From an uncultured Lachnospiraceae bacterium (lineage in GTDB: Bacteria > Bacillota > Clostridia > Lachnospirales > Lachnospiraceae), in the NCBI GenBank assembly GCA_902790935.1, contig CADATP010000001.1, forward strand, positions 22,178 through 86,177: 64,000 nucleotides of DNA, read 5' to 3'. Shown here piece by piece: positions 25,941 through 35,320 of this stretch (its first letter is position 1; each line of letters starts with the position of its first letter). The translations under genes and the position numbers were made by a program. A model generated the notes under the pieces. That model did no database searches and was not told where the DNA came from. It saw only the letters and a program-made list of their open reading frames with translations.

Positions 25941-27158
25941 ATGGTTAAAGTCGCAGTACTCGGATACGGCACCGTAGGAAGCGGAGTTGTACAGGTAATT
26001 GAAGACAACTGTGAAGTTGTAAGTAAGAAATCCGGAACGGAAGTCAGTGTAAAATACATTTTGGACCTTCGCGATTTCCCCGGTGATCCATATGAAAAGC
26101 TTGTGGTACATGACTTTAACACTATTTTGGAAGATCCTGAAGTTAATGTCGTTTGCGAGACCATGGGAGGCGTTGGAGCAGCATATAATTTCTCAAAGCA
26201 GTGCCTTGAGGCCGGAAAAAGCGTATGTACCTCCAACAAAGAGCTTGTTGCAAAGCATGGTCCCGAGCTTTTACAGATTGCCAAGGAGCATAACTGCAGC
26301 TATCTGTTTGAAGCCAGCGTAGGCGGTGGTATTCCTATTATCAGACCCATTATGGATGCACTTGCTGCCGAGAAGCTTGAGAGCATTTTAGGTATTTTAA
26401 ATGGTACCACCAATTACATCCTTACAAAGATGGAAAGGGAGGGTGCTGATTTTGATGCGGTATTAAAGGAGGCACAGGCCCTCGGATATGCCGAGAGAAA
26501 TCCCGAAGCGGATGTTGAAGGACATGATGCATGCCGCAAGATTTCAATCCTTGCTTCACTTATGCTTGGAAAGACCGTTGATTCCGAAAAGGTTTATACC
26601 GAAGGAATCACAAAGATCACATCAGACGACTTTGAATTTGCCAAAAAGGCAGGATATACCATCAAGATCCTTGGTGTTAGCGAAGCAAGAGAGGAAGGCA
26701 GCGTACTTGTTTACGTATCACCTTTCTTAATTAAAAAGTCACATCCTCTTGCTATGGTCAATGATGTGTTTAACGGAATCTTCGTAACCGGAAATATGGT
26801 GGGAGATACCATGTATTACGGAAAGGGCGCGGGAAAGCTCCCTACCGCCAGCGCAGTTGTTGCGGATGTGATCGATGCCGCAAGACATGTTGGCAAAAAT
26901 GTGCCTTGCTATTGGGATGCCGAGGAGGCTGATCTTGCAGATATCAGGGAGGCATCATTCAGATACTTTGTAAGAGTAAAGGCAGAAAGCCTTGAGCAGA
27001 TAAAGGGCATTGCGCCGGGCGGAAAGGTTGTGGATGCACAGCTTACGGGACAGGCAGGCTATATTACTCCTGTTTTGTCCGAAAAGGTATTTGCTGAAAT
27101 ACAGGAGAAATTAGGTGACGGAATCCTTGGAAGAATCAGGGTTTACGACGCGAAATAG
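25941..27158 (+). CDS. hom: Homoserine dehydrogenase
   Basis: 405 residues from ATG 25941. The N-terminal NAD(P)-binding fold has 'VAVLGYGTVGSGVV', and the catalytic domain has 'GILNGTTNYILTKM' and 'NPEADVEGHDACRK', both hallmarks of the enzyme. An ACT-like C-terminal region (about 340-405) probably mediates feedback by threonine. It reduces aspartate semialdehyde to homoserine for threonine and methionine synthesis. Aspartokinase follows 56 bases later, so the pair covers two steps of the same pathway. Confidence 0.95.
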   Translation: MVKVAVLGYGTVGSGVVQVIEDNCEVVSKKSGTEVSVKYILDLRDFPGDPYEKLVVHDFNTILEDPEVNVVCETMGGVGAAYNFSKQCLEAGKSVCTSNKELVAKHGPELLQIAKEHNCSYLFEASVGGGIPIIRPIMDALAAEKLESILGILNGTTNYILTKMEREGADFDAVLKEAQALGYAERNPEADVEGHDACRKISILASLMLGKTVDSEKVYTEGITKITSDDFEFAKKAGYTIKILGVSEAREEGSVLVYVSPFLIKKSHPLAMVNDVFNGIFVTGNMVGDTMYYGKGAGKLPTASAVVADVIDAARHVGKNVPCYWDAEEADLADIREASFRYFVRVKAESLEQIKGIAPGGKVVDAQLTGQAGYITPVLSEKVFAEIQEKLGDGILGRIRVYDAK

Positions 27159-27214
27159 ATCAGATTACCTCTTTAATGGGGAAAAATATTATCTCAAGGA
27201 GATTTGTTTAAGTC

Positions 27215-28534
27215 ATGGCTAAGGTAGTTAAATTCGGCGGAAGTTCACTTGCTAGCGCTGAGCAGTTCGAAAAAGTAGGAAGCATAATCCGTGCTGAAGA
27301 GGACAGAAGATTTGTTGTTCCTTCTGCTCCCGGAAAGAGATATAAGGAAGATACCAAGGTTACAGATATGCTTTATGCATGTTATGACCTTGCTGAGAGA
27401 GGTAAGGACTTTAAGGCAGAGCTTGCAGAAATCAAGAAAAGATATGATGAGATCATAAGCGGGCTTAAGCTTAATATGTCCCTTGATGAAGAGTTTACCG
27501 AGATCGAGAAGAATTTCAAGAAAAAGGCCGGAAAGGATTATGCCGCTTCAAGAGGTGAGTTCTTAAACGGAAAGGTTATGGCTGAATATCTTGGATTTGA
27601 TTTTATTGATTCAGCTACCGTTATCTTCTTTAAGGAAGATGGAACCTTTGACGCAGACAAGACACAGGAAGTTTTGTCCGCAAAGCTCAGTACTATGAAA
27701 AACGCCGTTGTTCCCGGATTTTACGGAGCATACGCTGACGGAAGAGTTAAGACTTTTTCAAGAGGCGGTTCCGATATTACCGGATCTATCGTAGCAAAGG
27801 CTATTCATGCAGATGTATATGAGAACTGGACCGATGTCAGCGGATTCCTTATTGCGGACCCCAGGATCATTGACAAGCCTCAAAAGATCGAGACCATAAC
27901 ATATCGTGAGCTCAGAGAGCTTGCATATATGGGAGCCAGCGTACTTCACGAGGATGCGATCTTCCCTGTCAGACAGGAAGGAATTCCTATCAATATCCGC
28001 AACACCAACGATCCCGGAAACAGCGGAACATGGATCGTCGGAAGTACAGGACAGAAGTCAAAGTACACCATCACAGGTATCGCCGGAAAGAAGGGATTCT
28101 GTTCTGTAAATATTGAAAAAGATATGATGAACTCAGAGGTCGGATTTGGACGTAAGGTTCTCCAGGCCTTCGAAGAGAACGATATTTCATTCGAACATCT
28201 TCCTTCAGGTATTGATACTATGACCGTATTTGTACATCAGGATGAGTTTATCAATAAGGAGCAAAAGGTTGTTTCCGCTATCCAGCGTATGGCAAAGCCC
28301 GACACCATCGATATCGAGTCAGACCTTGCTCTTATCGCAGTTGTAGGACGCGGAATGAAATCCATGAGAGGAACTGCAGCCAGAATTTTCTCGGCTCTTG
28401 CTCATGCACACATCAATATTAAGATGATCGATCAGGGTTCATCCGAGATGAATATCATCATCGGTGTTGCAAATGAAGACTTTGAAGATGCTATCAGAGC
28501 TATTTACAACATCTTTGTTGAGACCTGTTTATAA
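27215..28534 (+). CDS. lysC: Aspartokinase (monofunctional, two ACT domains)
   Basis: 439 residues. The kinase domain begins 'VVKFGGSSLAS', and 'FSRGGSDITGSIVAKAI' and 'NWTDVSGFL' form the substrate and ATP sites. Two ACT domains (about 295-439) carry 'MNSEVGFGRKVLQAFEE' and 'GRGMKSMRGTAARIFSAL', expected to bind lysine or threonine. The length and the internal segment after 'VPSAPGKRYKEDTKVTDML' match the longer class of aspartokinases. AAGGAG precedes the start. It phosphorylates aspartate, the first step towards lysine, threonine and methionine. Confidence 0.93.
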   Translation: MAKVVKFGGSSLASAEQFEKVGSIIRAEEDRRFVVPSAPGKRYKEDTKVTDMLYACYDLAERGKDFKAELAEIKKRYDEIISGLKLNMSLDEEFTEIEKNFKKKAGKDYAASRGEFLNGKVMAEYLGFDFIDSATVIFFKEDGTFDADKTQEVLSAKLSTMKNAVVPGFYGAYADGRVKTFSRGGSDITGSIVAKAIHADVYENWTDVSGFLIADPRIIDKPQKIETITYRELRELAYMGASVLHEDAIFPVRQEGIPINIRNTNDPGNSGTWIVGSTGQKSKYTITGIAGKKGFCSVNIEKDMMNSEVGFGRKVLQAFEENDISFEHLPSGIDTMTVFVHQDEFINKEQKVVSAIQRMAKPDTIDIESDLALIAVVGRGMKSMRGTAARIFSALAHAHINIKMIDQGSSEMNIIIGVANEDFEDAIRAIYNIFVETCL

Positions 28535-28564
28535 AATCAAAAGCAGAGGGGATGTATAGGTTTT

Positions 28565-30331
28565 ATGTCAAAAAAGAAAAACAAGAAAAAGAATTTAATT
28601 GAAAACGCTGCTCCCGAAACCGTAGAAGGCGCTGCTTCCGAAACCGCAGAAAGCGCTGTACAGGCTGATGAATCTGCGGATGCTGCTACAGAAGAAACAG
28701 CCGGCGAGTCTGCGCCTTTAGAGAATAGCAAAGGCTCTTCTTCCGAGGAGACAGACGAGATAGAAGAGAGCGTTAAGAAATCTATCGAAGAAGATGAGAA
28801 AGCTTCGGGAGATTTAAACACACAAGACGCTGAAGATTCGGATAGTAAACAGGATAAAAAGACAGATAAAGAATCTGAGGAAAAGTCTGAAAAAGAATAC
28901 GACTCTAAAGCGAGGGAAGAGTACGACAAGGCTCGCATGGAGCAAAAGAAACAGTCTAAGGAAAAGACCGATGCACGCCTCGAAGAATTAGAGAAATCCA
29001 AGGAGATGGATGAAAAACGCATTGCGAGAAGAAAGAGAAGAATCCGCAATCAGGTTTCATCTTATCTCGCTGTCGCTCTTTTCTTTTTAATTGTTATCGG
29101 AGGCGGTTTCTTTGTTATAAAAGTACTTGTACTGGATAAAAAGGCCGCTCCCGTACAGGAAGAGGTCGTAGCTACTCCGGAACAGCAGGAACAGATTGAT
29201 GCTCTTGTGGGTGAAGAGGAAGAAATAGCAGAGCCCGAACCGGAACCTGAACCCGAGCCGGAACCCGTGATCGATGAGGCAGCTCTTGCTGCGGCGAAGT
29301 TTGATGAGCAGTTAGGAGAGATGATAGCCGGAATGACCCTTGAACAAAAGGTTGCCGGTATTATCCTCACATCACCCGAAGCTCTTACGAAGGTTAATCT
29401 TGCTACGATGGCAGGAAACGGAACAAAGACCGCTCTTGAAAAGTATCAGGTAGGCGGACTTCTTTACTCCGCCAAAAATGTTGTCAGCAAGGATCAATTT
29501 AAGGATATGATAACGGGAACCGTATCAATGGTTACCGGACCTACTTTCTTTGCCATAACAGAAGAGGGAGGAGCACAGAGCCCTCTTGCAAAGGCAGGCT
29601 TTTATGAAGCTGTTTCGTCGGCTACAGATGTCACTGCGTCGAATGACGTACAGAATGCATATCTTGCGGGCCAGACAATTTCAGCGGCTATGAAGGAACT
29701 TGGACTAAATCTCGATCTTGCACCTGTAGCCGATCTTTCCAGCGACAATGCAGAGGCTCTTGACGGAAGAACCTACGGAAGCGCAGCTACGGAGTCTATG
29801 GGATATGTAAGCTCTATGGAGGATGGCCTCGAGAGCAATGGAGTAACAGCGTGCCTTAAGTATTTCCCCGGACAGGGATATGCAAGCACCAACCCAGAGG
29901 ATACAAGGACTGTTATCGATAAGACTGAAGATGAATTCAGAAGCGGCGACCTTCTCATCTATCAGGCAAGCGTTCAGAACGGAACCAAGATGATCATGAT
30001 CAGCAATGCGGTTGTTACAGCATTTGATGACTCACAGCCCGCAACCTTCTCTGACACTATTGTTACCGGATTGCTAAGAGATGAGCTCGGATATAACGGT
30101 GTGATCTTATCCGGTAATCTTTCGGACAAAGCTATCGTTGATTATTACGGAGCGGACGAAGCTGCTATAATGGCTCTCAGGGCAGGATGCGATATGATCG
30201 TTAATCCCAGTGACTTTGAGGTTGCCTTTAACGGAATAGTAAGTGCGGTAGGAGAGGGAACAATCTCCGAAGAGCGCATAAATGATGCATTAAAGAGGAT
30301 TTATCGAATTAAGTATGCAGACGGAATCTGA
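28565..30331 (+). CDS. Membrane-anchored GH3-like protein with lost catalytic residues
   Basis: 588 residues. Residues 1-160 are a hydrophilic Glu/Ala/Ser/Lys-rich cytoplasmic segment. Residues 166-190 form one membrane helix. An acidic EP-repeat linker spans 220-236, and a GH3/NagZ-like domain spans about 245-585 outside the cell. Compared with the intact paralogue at 59211-60566, 'DEEGGR' reads 'TEEGGA', 'KHFPGHG' reads 'KYFPGQG' (432-438), and the nucleophile Asp in 'TDSLQM' is Gly517 ('SGNLSD'). The fold is probably kept but hydrolysis is unlikely, so a binding or structural role is inferred. The 3' end overlaps hemW. Confidence 0.8.
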   Translation: MSKKKNKKKNLIENAAPETVEGAASETAESAVQADESADAATEETAGESAPLENSKGSSSEETDEIEESVKKSIEEDEKASGDLNTQDAEDSDSKQDKKTDKESEEKSEKEYDSKAREEYDKARMEQKKQSKEKTDARLEELEKSKEMDEKRIARRKRRIRNQVSSYLAVALFFLIVIGGGFFVIKVLVLDKKAAPVQEEVVATPEQQEQIDALVGEEEEIAEPEPEPEPEPEPVIDEAALAAAKFDEQLGEMIAGMTLEQKVAGIILTSPEALTKVNLATMAGNGTKTALEKYQVGGLLYSAKNVVSKDQFKDMITGTVSMVTGPTFFAITEEGGAQSPLAKAGFYEAVSSATDVTASNDVQNAYLAGQTISAAMKELGLNLDLAPVADLSSDNAEALDGRTYGSAATESMGYVSSMEDGLESNGVTACLKYFPGQGYASTNPEDTRTVIDKTEDEFRSGDLLIYQASVQNGTKMIMISNAVVTAFDDSQPATFSDTIVTGLLRDELGYNGVILSGNLSDKAIVDYYGADEAAIMALRAGCDMIVNPSDFEVAFNGIVSAVGEGTISEERINDALKRIYRIKYADGI

Positions 30332-31496
30332 GCTTGAAATTTATATTCATATTCCTTTTTGTGTGAAGAAGTGTTTATACTGTGATTTCCTCTCCTTTGC
30401 TTACGGAGAGGAAATCAGGTCTGAATATCTTCGTGCGCTGATAAATGAAATCAAGACTTTTAAACAGACAGAAGAAGCACGGGAGCTTTCTATTAAAGCT
30501 CAAACGGTTACTTCTGTTTTTTTTGGCGGTGGAACACCAACGGTTATAAAAAAAGAAAGCCTTAAGGAGATTCTTGATGTCTTAAAGGATACTTTTAATA
30601 TATCTAAGGACGCTGAGGTATCTATTGAATGTAACCCGGGGACAGTGGACGGGGATTACCTTAAAAGCGTCAGACAGTACGGCTTTAACAGACTTTCCAT
30701 AGGACTTCAAAGTGCGGTAGATGAAGAACTTAAGCGTATAGGAAGAATTCATACGTTTGCACAGTTTAAAGATACATATAACTCTGCCGTAAAGGCAGGT
30801 TTTACGAATATAAATGTGGATCTTATATCGGCGCTTCCAGGTCAAAGGATAGAAGATGTGGATGCTACCTTAGAGCGGGTACTGTCTTTAAAGCCAAGAC
30901 CGCAGCATATTTCTTCGTACAGCTTGATACTTGAAGAAGGAACGGGCTTTATGGAGATGTATGAAAAGGGACTTTTACATCTTCCGGATGAGGACTCGGA
31001 AAGAGAGTTTCATTGGAGGATAGCAGACCGGCTTGAAAAAGAGGGATACAGACAGTACGAGCTTTCCAATATGGCTATACCGGGATATGAATGCAGACAT
31101 AATATCGGGTACTGGCAGGGAAAGAAATATATAGGCTTCGGACTTGGGGCGGCGTCGTATACCGGAAGAGAAAGATTTTCAAACACGAGGGATATGAAGG
31201 AATATATCTCATATTTTGAAAATAAAAAGGATAAGCCGTACTCGGAAAAATATACGCTAACCGATGGTGACCTTATATCTGAGTTTTTATTTCTCGGGCT
31301 GAGGATGACTGAGGGAATATCAATATCTGAATTTAGGGATAGATTCGGGAAAGAACTGTTTGAAGTATTCGGAAAAGAGATAGAAAAGCATATATCCGAA
31401 AAACTGCTTTGCCGGCAGGGGGACAGACTGATGCTTACACGCAAAGGGCAGGACCTTGCAAACTATGTTTTTTCGGACTTTATAATATCTGAATAA
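30315..31496 (+). CDS. hemW: Radical-SAM HemW-type protein
   Basis: 393 residues. The radical-SAM cluster motif CxxxCxxC is at Cys16, Cys20 and Cys23 ('IPFCVKKCLYC'), followed by 'FFGGGTPTV' and 'SIGLQSAVDEELKRIGR'. The C-terminal HemN-like domain includes 'MTEGIS'. HemW proteins bind heme and act as heme chaperones; earlier annotation as coproporphyrinogen oxidase is usually wrong. The start overlaps the GH3-like gene by 17 bases. A second radical-SAM gene of the HemZ type lies at 40838. Confidence 0.9.
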   Translation: MQTESELEIYIHIPFCVKKCLYCDFLSFAYGEEIRSEYLRALINEIKTFKQTEEARELSIKAQTVTSVFFGGGTPTVIKKESLKEILDVLKDTFNISKDAEVSIECNPGTVDGDYLKSVRQYGFNRLSIGLQSAVDEELKRIGRIHTFAQFKDTYNSAVKAGFTNINVDLISALPGQRIEDVDATLERVLSLKPRPQHISSYSLILEEGTGFMEMYEKGLLHLPDEDSEREFHWRIADRLEKEGYRQYELSNMAIPGYECRHNIGYWQGKKYIGFGLGAASYTGRERFSNTRDMKEYISYFENKKDKPYSEKYTLTDGDLISEFLFLGLRMTEGISISEFRDRFGKELFEVFGKEIEKHISEKLLCRQGDRLMLTRKGQDLANYVFSDFIISE

Positions 31497-31509
31497 TATC
31501 AGCTGATAC

Positions 31510-31539
31510 TTGATTTTATTTATGTATTTATTATATAAT
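31510..31539 (+). promoter_or_regulatory. Promoter of the HD-GYP-like/pilT pair
   Basis: TTGATT (31510-31515), 18-base spacer, TATAAT (31534-31539). The leader of about 66 bases holds a short inverted repeat ATAATC/GATTAT. Confidence 0.65.
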
Positions 31540-31612
31540 CAGAATTGTCAGATTATTCTACAGTTTTTTTACATAAAATCAAATCGGACGTCAGGGGATA
31601 GGATATTTACAA

Positions 31613-32728
31613 ATGAAATTTGTTAGGATGGAAAACCTTAAAACAGGTATGAGATTAGCCAGGCCCATCTATTCAAAAAGCGGCGTTTTGCTTTTTGAAC
31701 GGGATTCCCAGTTGTCATCTTCAGCCATTGAAAGTGTCAAGAATTTCGGACTCTTGGGAATATATATTTTGGAGCCGGCCGAACCTCTTCCTCCTATGTC
31801 TGAAGAAGATAAAGAATTCGAAAGATTTCAGACGATGATGGTAGCTTCTATTCAGGATGAGTTAGATCGTATCCTCCAGACAAAGCACACCAAGAACATC
31901 TTAAATATCGCGACCCAGATTATTCGAAATTATGGCCATATAGACAACAAGATCAATTTCTACCAGAACTTAAGAAGCAGAGATGACTTCGTATCAAGGC
32001 ACGCTTTAAATGTGGCGATCCTTTGTGTTTTGATCTCTCATGTTTTAAATATCCCCAGGGATGAACAGCAAAGAATTGTTTTTGCGGCTTTGGTCCATGA
32101 CATTGGACGTATCAAGTCTAAAAACGAGGCGATATTTGATAACAATGCCGAAAGCGAAGTTAAGTCGGCACTCTATAAAGAAACAGTGTCCGCATACGAT
32201 CTTATAGAAGAAGTATTTGCTACGGACGGTCCTCAGATAAAGAGAATCTGTTCCCAGGCTATGAGAGTACAGATGGATCGTCAGGAAGGCAGAGAGGAAA
32301 CTCTGTCTTTGCAAAAGATGGTTATAGGAGCAAAAATCCTGCTTGTTGCAAACGCTTATGACGAAAAGACCGCTATGAACCTTTCCGGCGAGAGCGAGTC
32401 TGAAGTTAAAGCTATCAAGGAGTTTATCGATAACCCGCAGGTATACGATCCCGAAGTTGTTAAAGCACTCATCTCGTCAATAAATATTCTTTTCCCCGGA
32501 GTAAGCGTAGAACTGAGTACCGGAGAAAAGGCTCTTGTTATTACCGAGAATGTGTTTAATATTTTGCAACCTACAGTGCTCTGTTTCAAGGACAATTCAA
32601 TCCTTGATATGTCGCTGAAATCCAATAGTGATATCTATGTCGTGGATATAATGAAGACTTTGGATAACCGTTATATCATGGACACCGATAAGCTAAAAAA
32701 TCTAACCGGGGGTTCAAACAATGCTTGA
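31613..32728 (+). CDS. Degenerate HD-GYP-family protein
   Basis: 371 residues. The N-terminal 60 residues resemble the DUF3391-like lead domain of HD-GYP proteins ('LKTGMRLARPIYSKSGVLLF'). His130 and the HD pair at 162-163 ('LVHDIGR') are present, but the HHxxxDGxGYP segment that defines cyclic-di-GMP phosphodiesterases is replaced by 'SQAMRVQMDRQEG'. 'ANAYDEKTAM' resembles the later ADxYDAxT motif. It may bind a nucleotide without cleaving it (inference). A C-terminal beta-rich extension spans about 290-371. It overlaps pilT by eight bases, so the two are translated together. Confidence 0.75.
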   Translation: MKFVRMENLKTGMRLARPIYSKSGVLLFERDSQLSSSAIESVKNFGLLGIYILEPAEPLPPMSEEDKEFERFQTMMVASIQDELDRILQTKHTKNILNIATQIIRNYGHIDNKINFYQNLRSRDDFVSRHALNVAILCVLISHVLNIPRDEQQRIVFAALVHDIGRIKSKNEAIFDNNAESEVKSALYKETVSAYDLIEEVFATDGPQIKRICSQAMRVQMDRQEGREETLSLQKMVIGAKILLVANAYDEKTAMNLSGESESEVKAIKEFIDNPQVYDPEVVKALISSINILFPGVSVELSTGEKALVITENVFNILQPTVLCFKDNSILDMSLKSNSDIYVVDIMKTLDNRYIMDTDKLKNLTGGSNNA

Positions 32729-33776
32729 TATCGAAGAAGTACTTAAAAAAGCCAAAGAAGCGGGTGCCAGTGATGTTCATATCACAGTTGGTATTCCGCC
32801 CAAAATGCGTGTCAACGGAAACCTCATCACTATGGACGAATACCAGAAGATGCTTCCCGCGGACACTCTTGACGTTGTGCTCAATATAACAAGCGAGTCT
32901 CAGAGAGCTAAGTTTGAAGAGCGCGGCGAATTTGATATGTCTTTCTCTATTCCCAATGTAGGACGTTACAGAGTTAACCTCTATCATCAGAGAGGCTCTG
33001 CCAGCCTTGCGTTCCGTCTCGTAGGTACTGTGGTACCTACTGCTGAAAGCCTTGGCGTACCTCCTTCAGTTATGGAACTTTACCAGAGAAAAAGAGGCCT
33101 CGTACTCGTAACCGGACCTACAGGAAGCGGTAAATCCACAACTCTCGCTGCCATCATTGACAAGATAAACAATTTCCGCGATGCTCATGTTATTACTCTT
33201 GAAGATCCTATCGAGTACCTGCATCAGCATAAAATGTCAATGGTTAACCAAAGAGAGATCGGACTCGACTCAAATAACTACGCAAATGCCTTGAGAGCTG
33301 CTCTTCGTGAGGATCCCGATGTTATCCTCGTAGGAGAGATGAGAGACTTTGAGACTATCAGTGTAGCTATTACCGCAGCCGAGACAGGTCACCTCGTTCT
33401 TTCGACTCTGCATACCATCGGAGCTGCAAGTACCGTTGACCGTGTTATCGACGTTTTCCCTCCTCATCAGCAGCAGCAGATCCGTGTTCAGCTCGCCAAC
33501 GTACTTGAGGCGGTTGTATCCCAGCAGCTTATTCCTACCGCTGACGGAAAGGGACGTGTGGCAGCCTTTGAGGTTATGCATGCAAACCATGCGGTAAGAA
33601 ACCTTATCCGTGAAGGTAAGTCACACCAGCTTGCTTCTGTAATGCAGACAAACCGTAAGCTCGGAATGATAACAATGGACGAGGCTATTGCACAGCTTTA
33701 CTTTGACGGAAGGATCGACAGAGAGCAGGCTATCAACTTCTCCCAGGATCCCGATGCCATGGAAATGAAGCTTTGA
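32721..33776 (+). CDS. pilT: Type IV pilus retraction ATPase PilT
   Basis: 351 residues. The N-terminal PAS-like domain precedes Walker A 'GPTGSGKST' (132-140), the Asp box 'LEDPIEY', Walker B 'VILVGEMRD', the His box 'HLVLSTLHTIGAAST', and 'VDVFPPHQQ'-type ends. PilT disassembles the pilus base, driving twitching or DNA uptake. No other pilus genes are in the window. Its upstream neighbour is a degenerate HD-GYP protein, which suggests nucleotide-linked control of retraction (inference). Its stop codon abuts the stop of comM. Confidence 0.93.
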   Translation: MLDIEEVLKKAKEAGASDVHITVGIPPKMRVNGNLITMDEYQKMLPADTLDVVLNITSESQRAKFEERGEFDMSFSIPNVGRYRVNLYHQRGSASLAFRLVGTVVPTAESLGVPPSVMELYQRKRGLVLVTGPTGSGKSTTLAAIIDKINNFRDAHVITLEDPIEYLHQHKMSMVNQREIGLDSNNYANALRAALREDPDVILVGEMRDFETISVAITAAETGHLVLSTLHTIGAASTVDRVIDVFPPHQQQQIRVQLANVLEAVVSQQLIPTADGKGRVAAFEVMHANHAVRNLIREGKSHQLASVMQTNRKLGMITMDEAIAQLYFDGRIDREQAINFSQDPDAMEMKL

Positions 33777-35309
33777 TCACATCCTCTGCCAGTAGGCAGG
33801 ATTGGGTCTGAAGGATACGGCTTCGAGAAGATGCTTTTCCTGTATCTCTTCCGACTGATCAAGGTCCGCGATCGTGCGGGACAATCTGAGAATTTTATGA
33901 TAGGAGCGCAGACTTAAAGAAAGACTGTCGTAGAGCTTTTCGGAAAGGGCTTTTTCTTTAGGACCCAGGTGACAGTACTTTTCAATATCCGCTCCGCTTA
34001 TTTCGCTGTTAAAGCGGTACGTCTCCGAGGCGTATCGCTTTTTTTGCATTTCTCTGGCATTTATAACGGTTTCGCGCATTTCTTCGCTTGATATTCCACC
34101 GGCTTTGTTTGCAAGGTCGGAGAGTTTAACCTGATTCATCTCTACACAAAGGTCTATGCGGTCAAGGATGGGGCCGGAGATTTTTCCGAGATATCTTTTT
34201 ATTTCAGGCTCCGTACAGCTGCATTTGTTCCTGTCCGGGTAATATCCGCAGGGGCAGGGATTCATAGCACAAAGAAGTAGAAAATCCGCAGGGTATGTTA
34301 CCTGATAGTTTACTCTGTTTATCCTGACCTTTTTATCTTCAAGGGGCTGTCTCAAGGCATCAAGAGTATGCCTGTCAAATTCTGTAAGCTCATCCAAAAA
34401 CAGGACGGATCTGTGAGATAAAGAAACTGCTCCGGGCTTAGGAACCGTGCCGCCTCCTAAAAGAGCGGACATTGTAATTGAATGGTGCGGCGCTTCAAAG
34501 CCTCTATTTTTAACCAGATAGTCTGCGCGGTCAAGCTTTCCCGCAACGGACAGAATAGAGGTTATTTCAATGCTTTCTTCCTCCGTAAGGGGCGGAAGGA
34601 TCCCGGGGATACACTTTGCTATAAGGGATTTTCCTACGCCGGGAGGCCCTGATAAAAGCATACTGTGAAATCCCGCAGCTGCGATCATTGAAGCTCTTTT
34701 TGCACCGTCCTGGCCGCTTACTTCTGAAAAGTCATGGTGTTTTACGGGAGCCCTCTTTATGCTTCCTTTATCGGTATTTGTTATAAGAGGGTTCTTCTGC
34801 GGGTCATTTAAAAATCTGTATACGCTATCTAAAGTATCGGCTCCGAGGATATCTATTCCGCCTATAAGAGAGGCTTCGCTTAGATTATCCGCGGGAACTA
34901 TTATTTGTTTACATCCCTCTTTTTTTGCTTTAACTACGATAGGCAAAACTCCGCGTACGGGTTTTATCTCGCCGTTTAGGCCAAGCTCGCCTATCATCAT
35001 GGTTTTACTTACGCTCCGGGCCTTAAGCTTTCCGGAACAGATCAGTATTCCGATGGCTATGGGAAGGTCGAGAGCCGTTCCGTCTTTATGAAGATCGGCG
35101 GGAGACAGATTGACCGTGATCTTGGAGAGCGGAGAGGGCAGGCAGGTGTTTTTTAGCGCTGTAAATACCCGCTCCTTTGCCTCTTTTACTTCGGTTCCGG
35201 GGGAGCCTACTATCGAAAAGGAGGGCAGTCCGTTTGACACGTCTACTTCTACGTTTATGGGAATAGCTTCAATTCCTAATATTGAACAGGAAGTTATATT
35301 ACAATACAT
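33777..35309 (-). CDS. comM: YifB/ComM-family Mg-chelatase-like AAA+ ATPase
   Basis: 510 residues. The N-terminal domain begins 'GIEAIPINVEVDVSNGLPSF' and is Lon-protease-like. AAA+ Walker A 'LLSGPPGVGKSLIAK', Walker B 'SVLFLDELTEF', and a Cys-rich insertion 'MNPCPCGYYPDRNKCSC' follow. ComM is a helicase promoting branch migration during integration of transforming DNA (established in Gammaproteobacteria). It lies 11 bases downstream of dprA and is clearly co-transcribed. Its ribosome site AGAGGA sits just after the dprA stop. Confidence 0.92.
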   Translation of the reverse strand: MYCNITSCSILGIEAIPINVEVDVSNGLPSFSIVGSPGTEVKEAKERVFTALKNTCLPSPLSKITVNLSPADLHKDGTALDLPIAIGILICSGKLKARSVSKTMMIGELGLNGEIKPVRGVLPIVVKAKKEGCKQIIVPADNLSEASLIGGIDILGADTLDSVYRFLNDPQKNPLITNTDKGSIKRAPVKHHDFSEVSGQDGAKRASMIAAAGFHSMLLSGPPGVGKSLIAKCIPGILPPLTEEESIEITSILSVAGKLDRADYLVKNRGFEAPHHSITMSALLGGGTVPKPGAVSLSHRSVLFLDELTEFDRHTLDALRQPLEDKKVRINRVNYQVTYPADFLLLCAMNPCPCGYYPDRNKCSCTEPEIKRYLGKISGPILDRIDLCVEMNQVKLSDLANKAGGISSEEMRETVINAREMQKKRYASETYRFNSEISGADIEKYCHLGPKEKALSEKLYDSLSLSLRSYHKILRLSRTIADLDQSEEIQEKHLLEAVSFRPNPAYWQRM

Positions 35310-35320
35310 ATTATCCTCTT

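Noticed and set aside
25649-26284. 211-residue minus-strand frame
   Set aside because: Spans two real plus-strand genes and the promoter of hom; low-complexity composition.
28537-29049. Ser-rich 170-residue minus-strand frame
   Set aside because: Mirror of the acidic repetitive N-terminus of the GH3-like protein; composition only reflects GAA/TCT codons.
29230-29275. Tandem repeat of Glu-Pro codons as a possible CRISPR or VNTR
   Set aside because: It is a short in-frame EP linker with degenerate codons; no spacer structure exists. No CRISPR array was found in the window.
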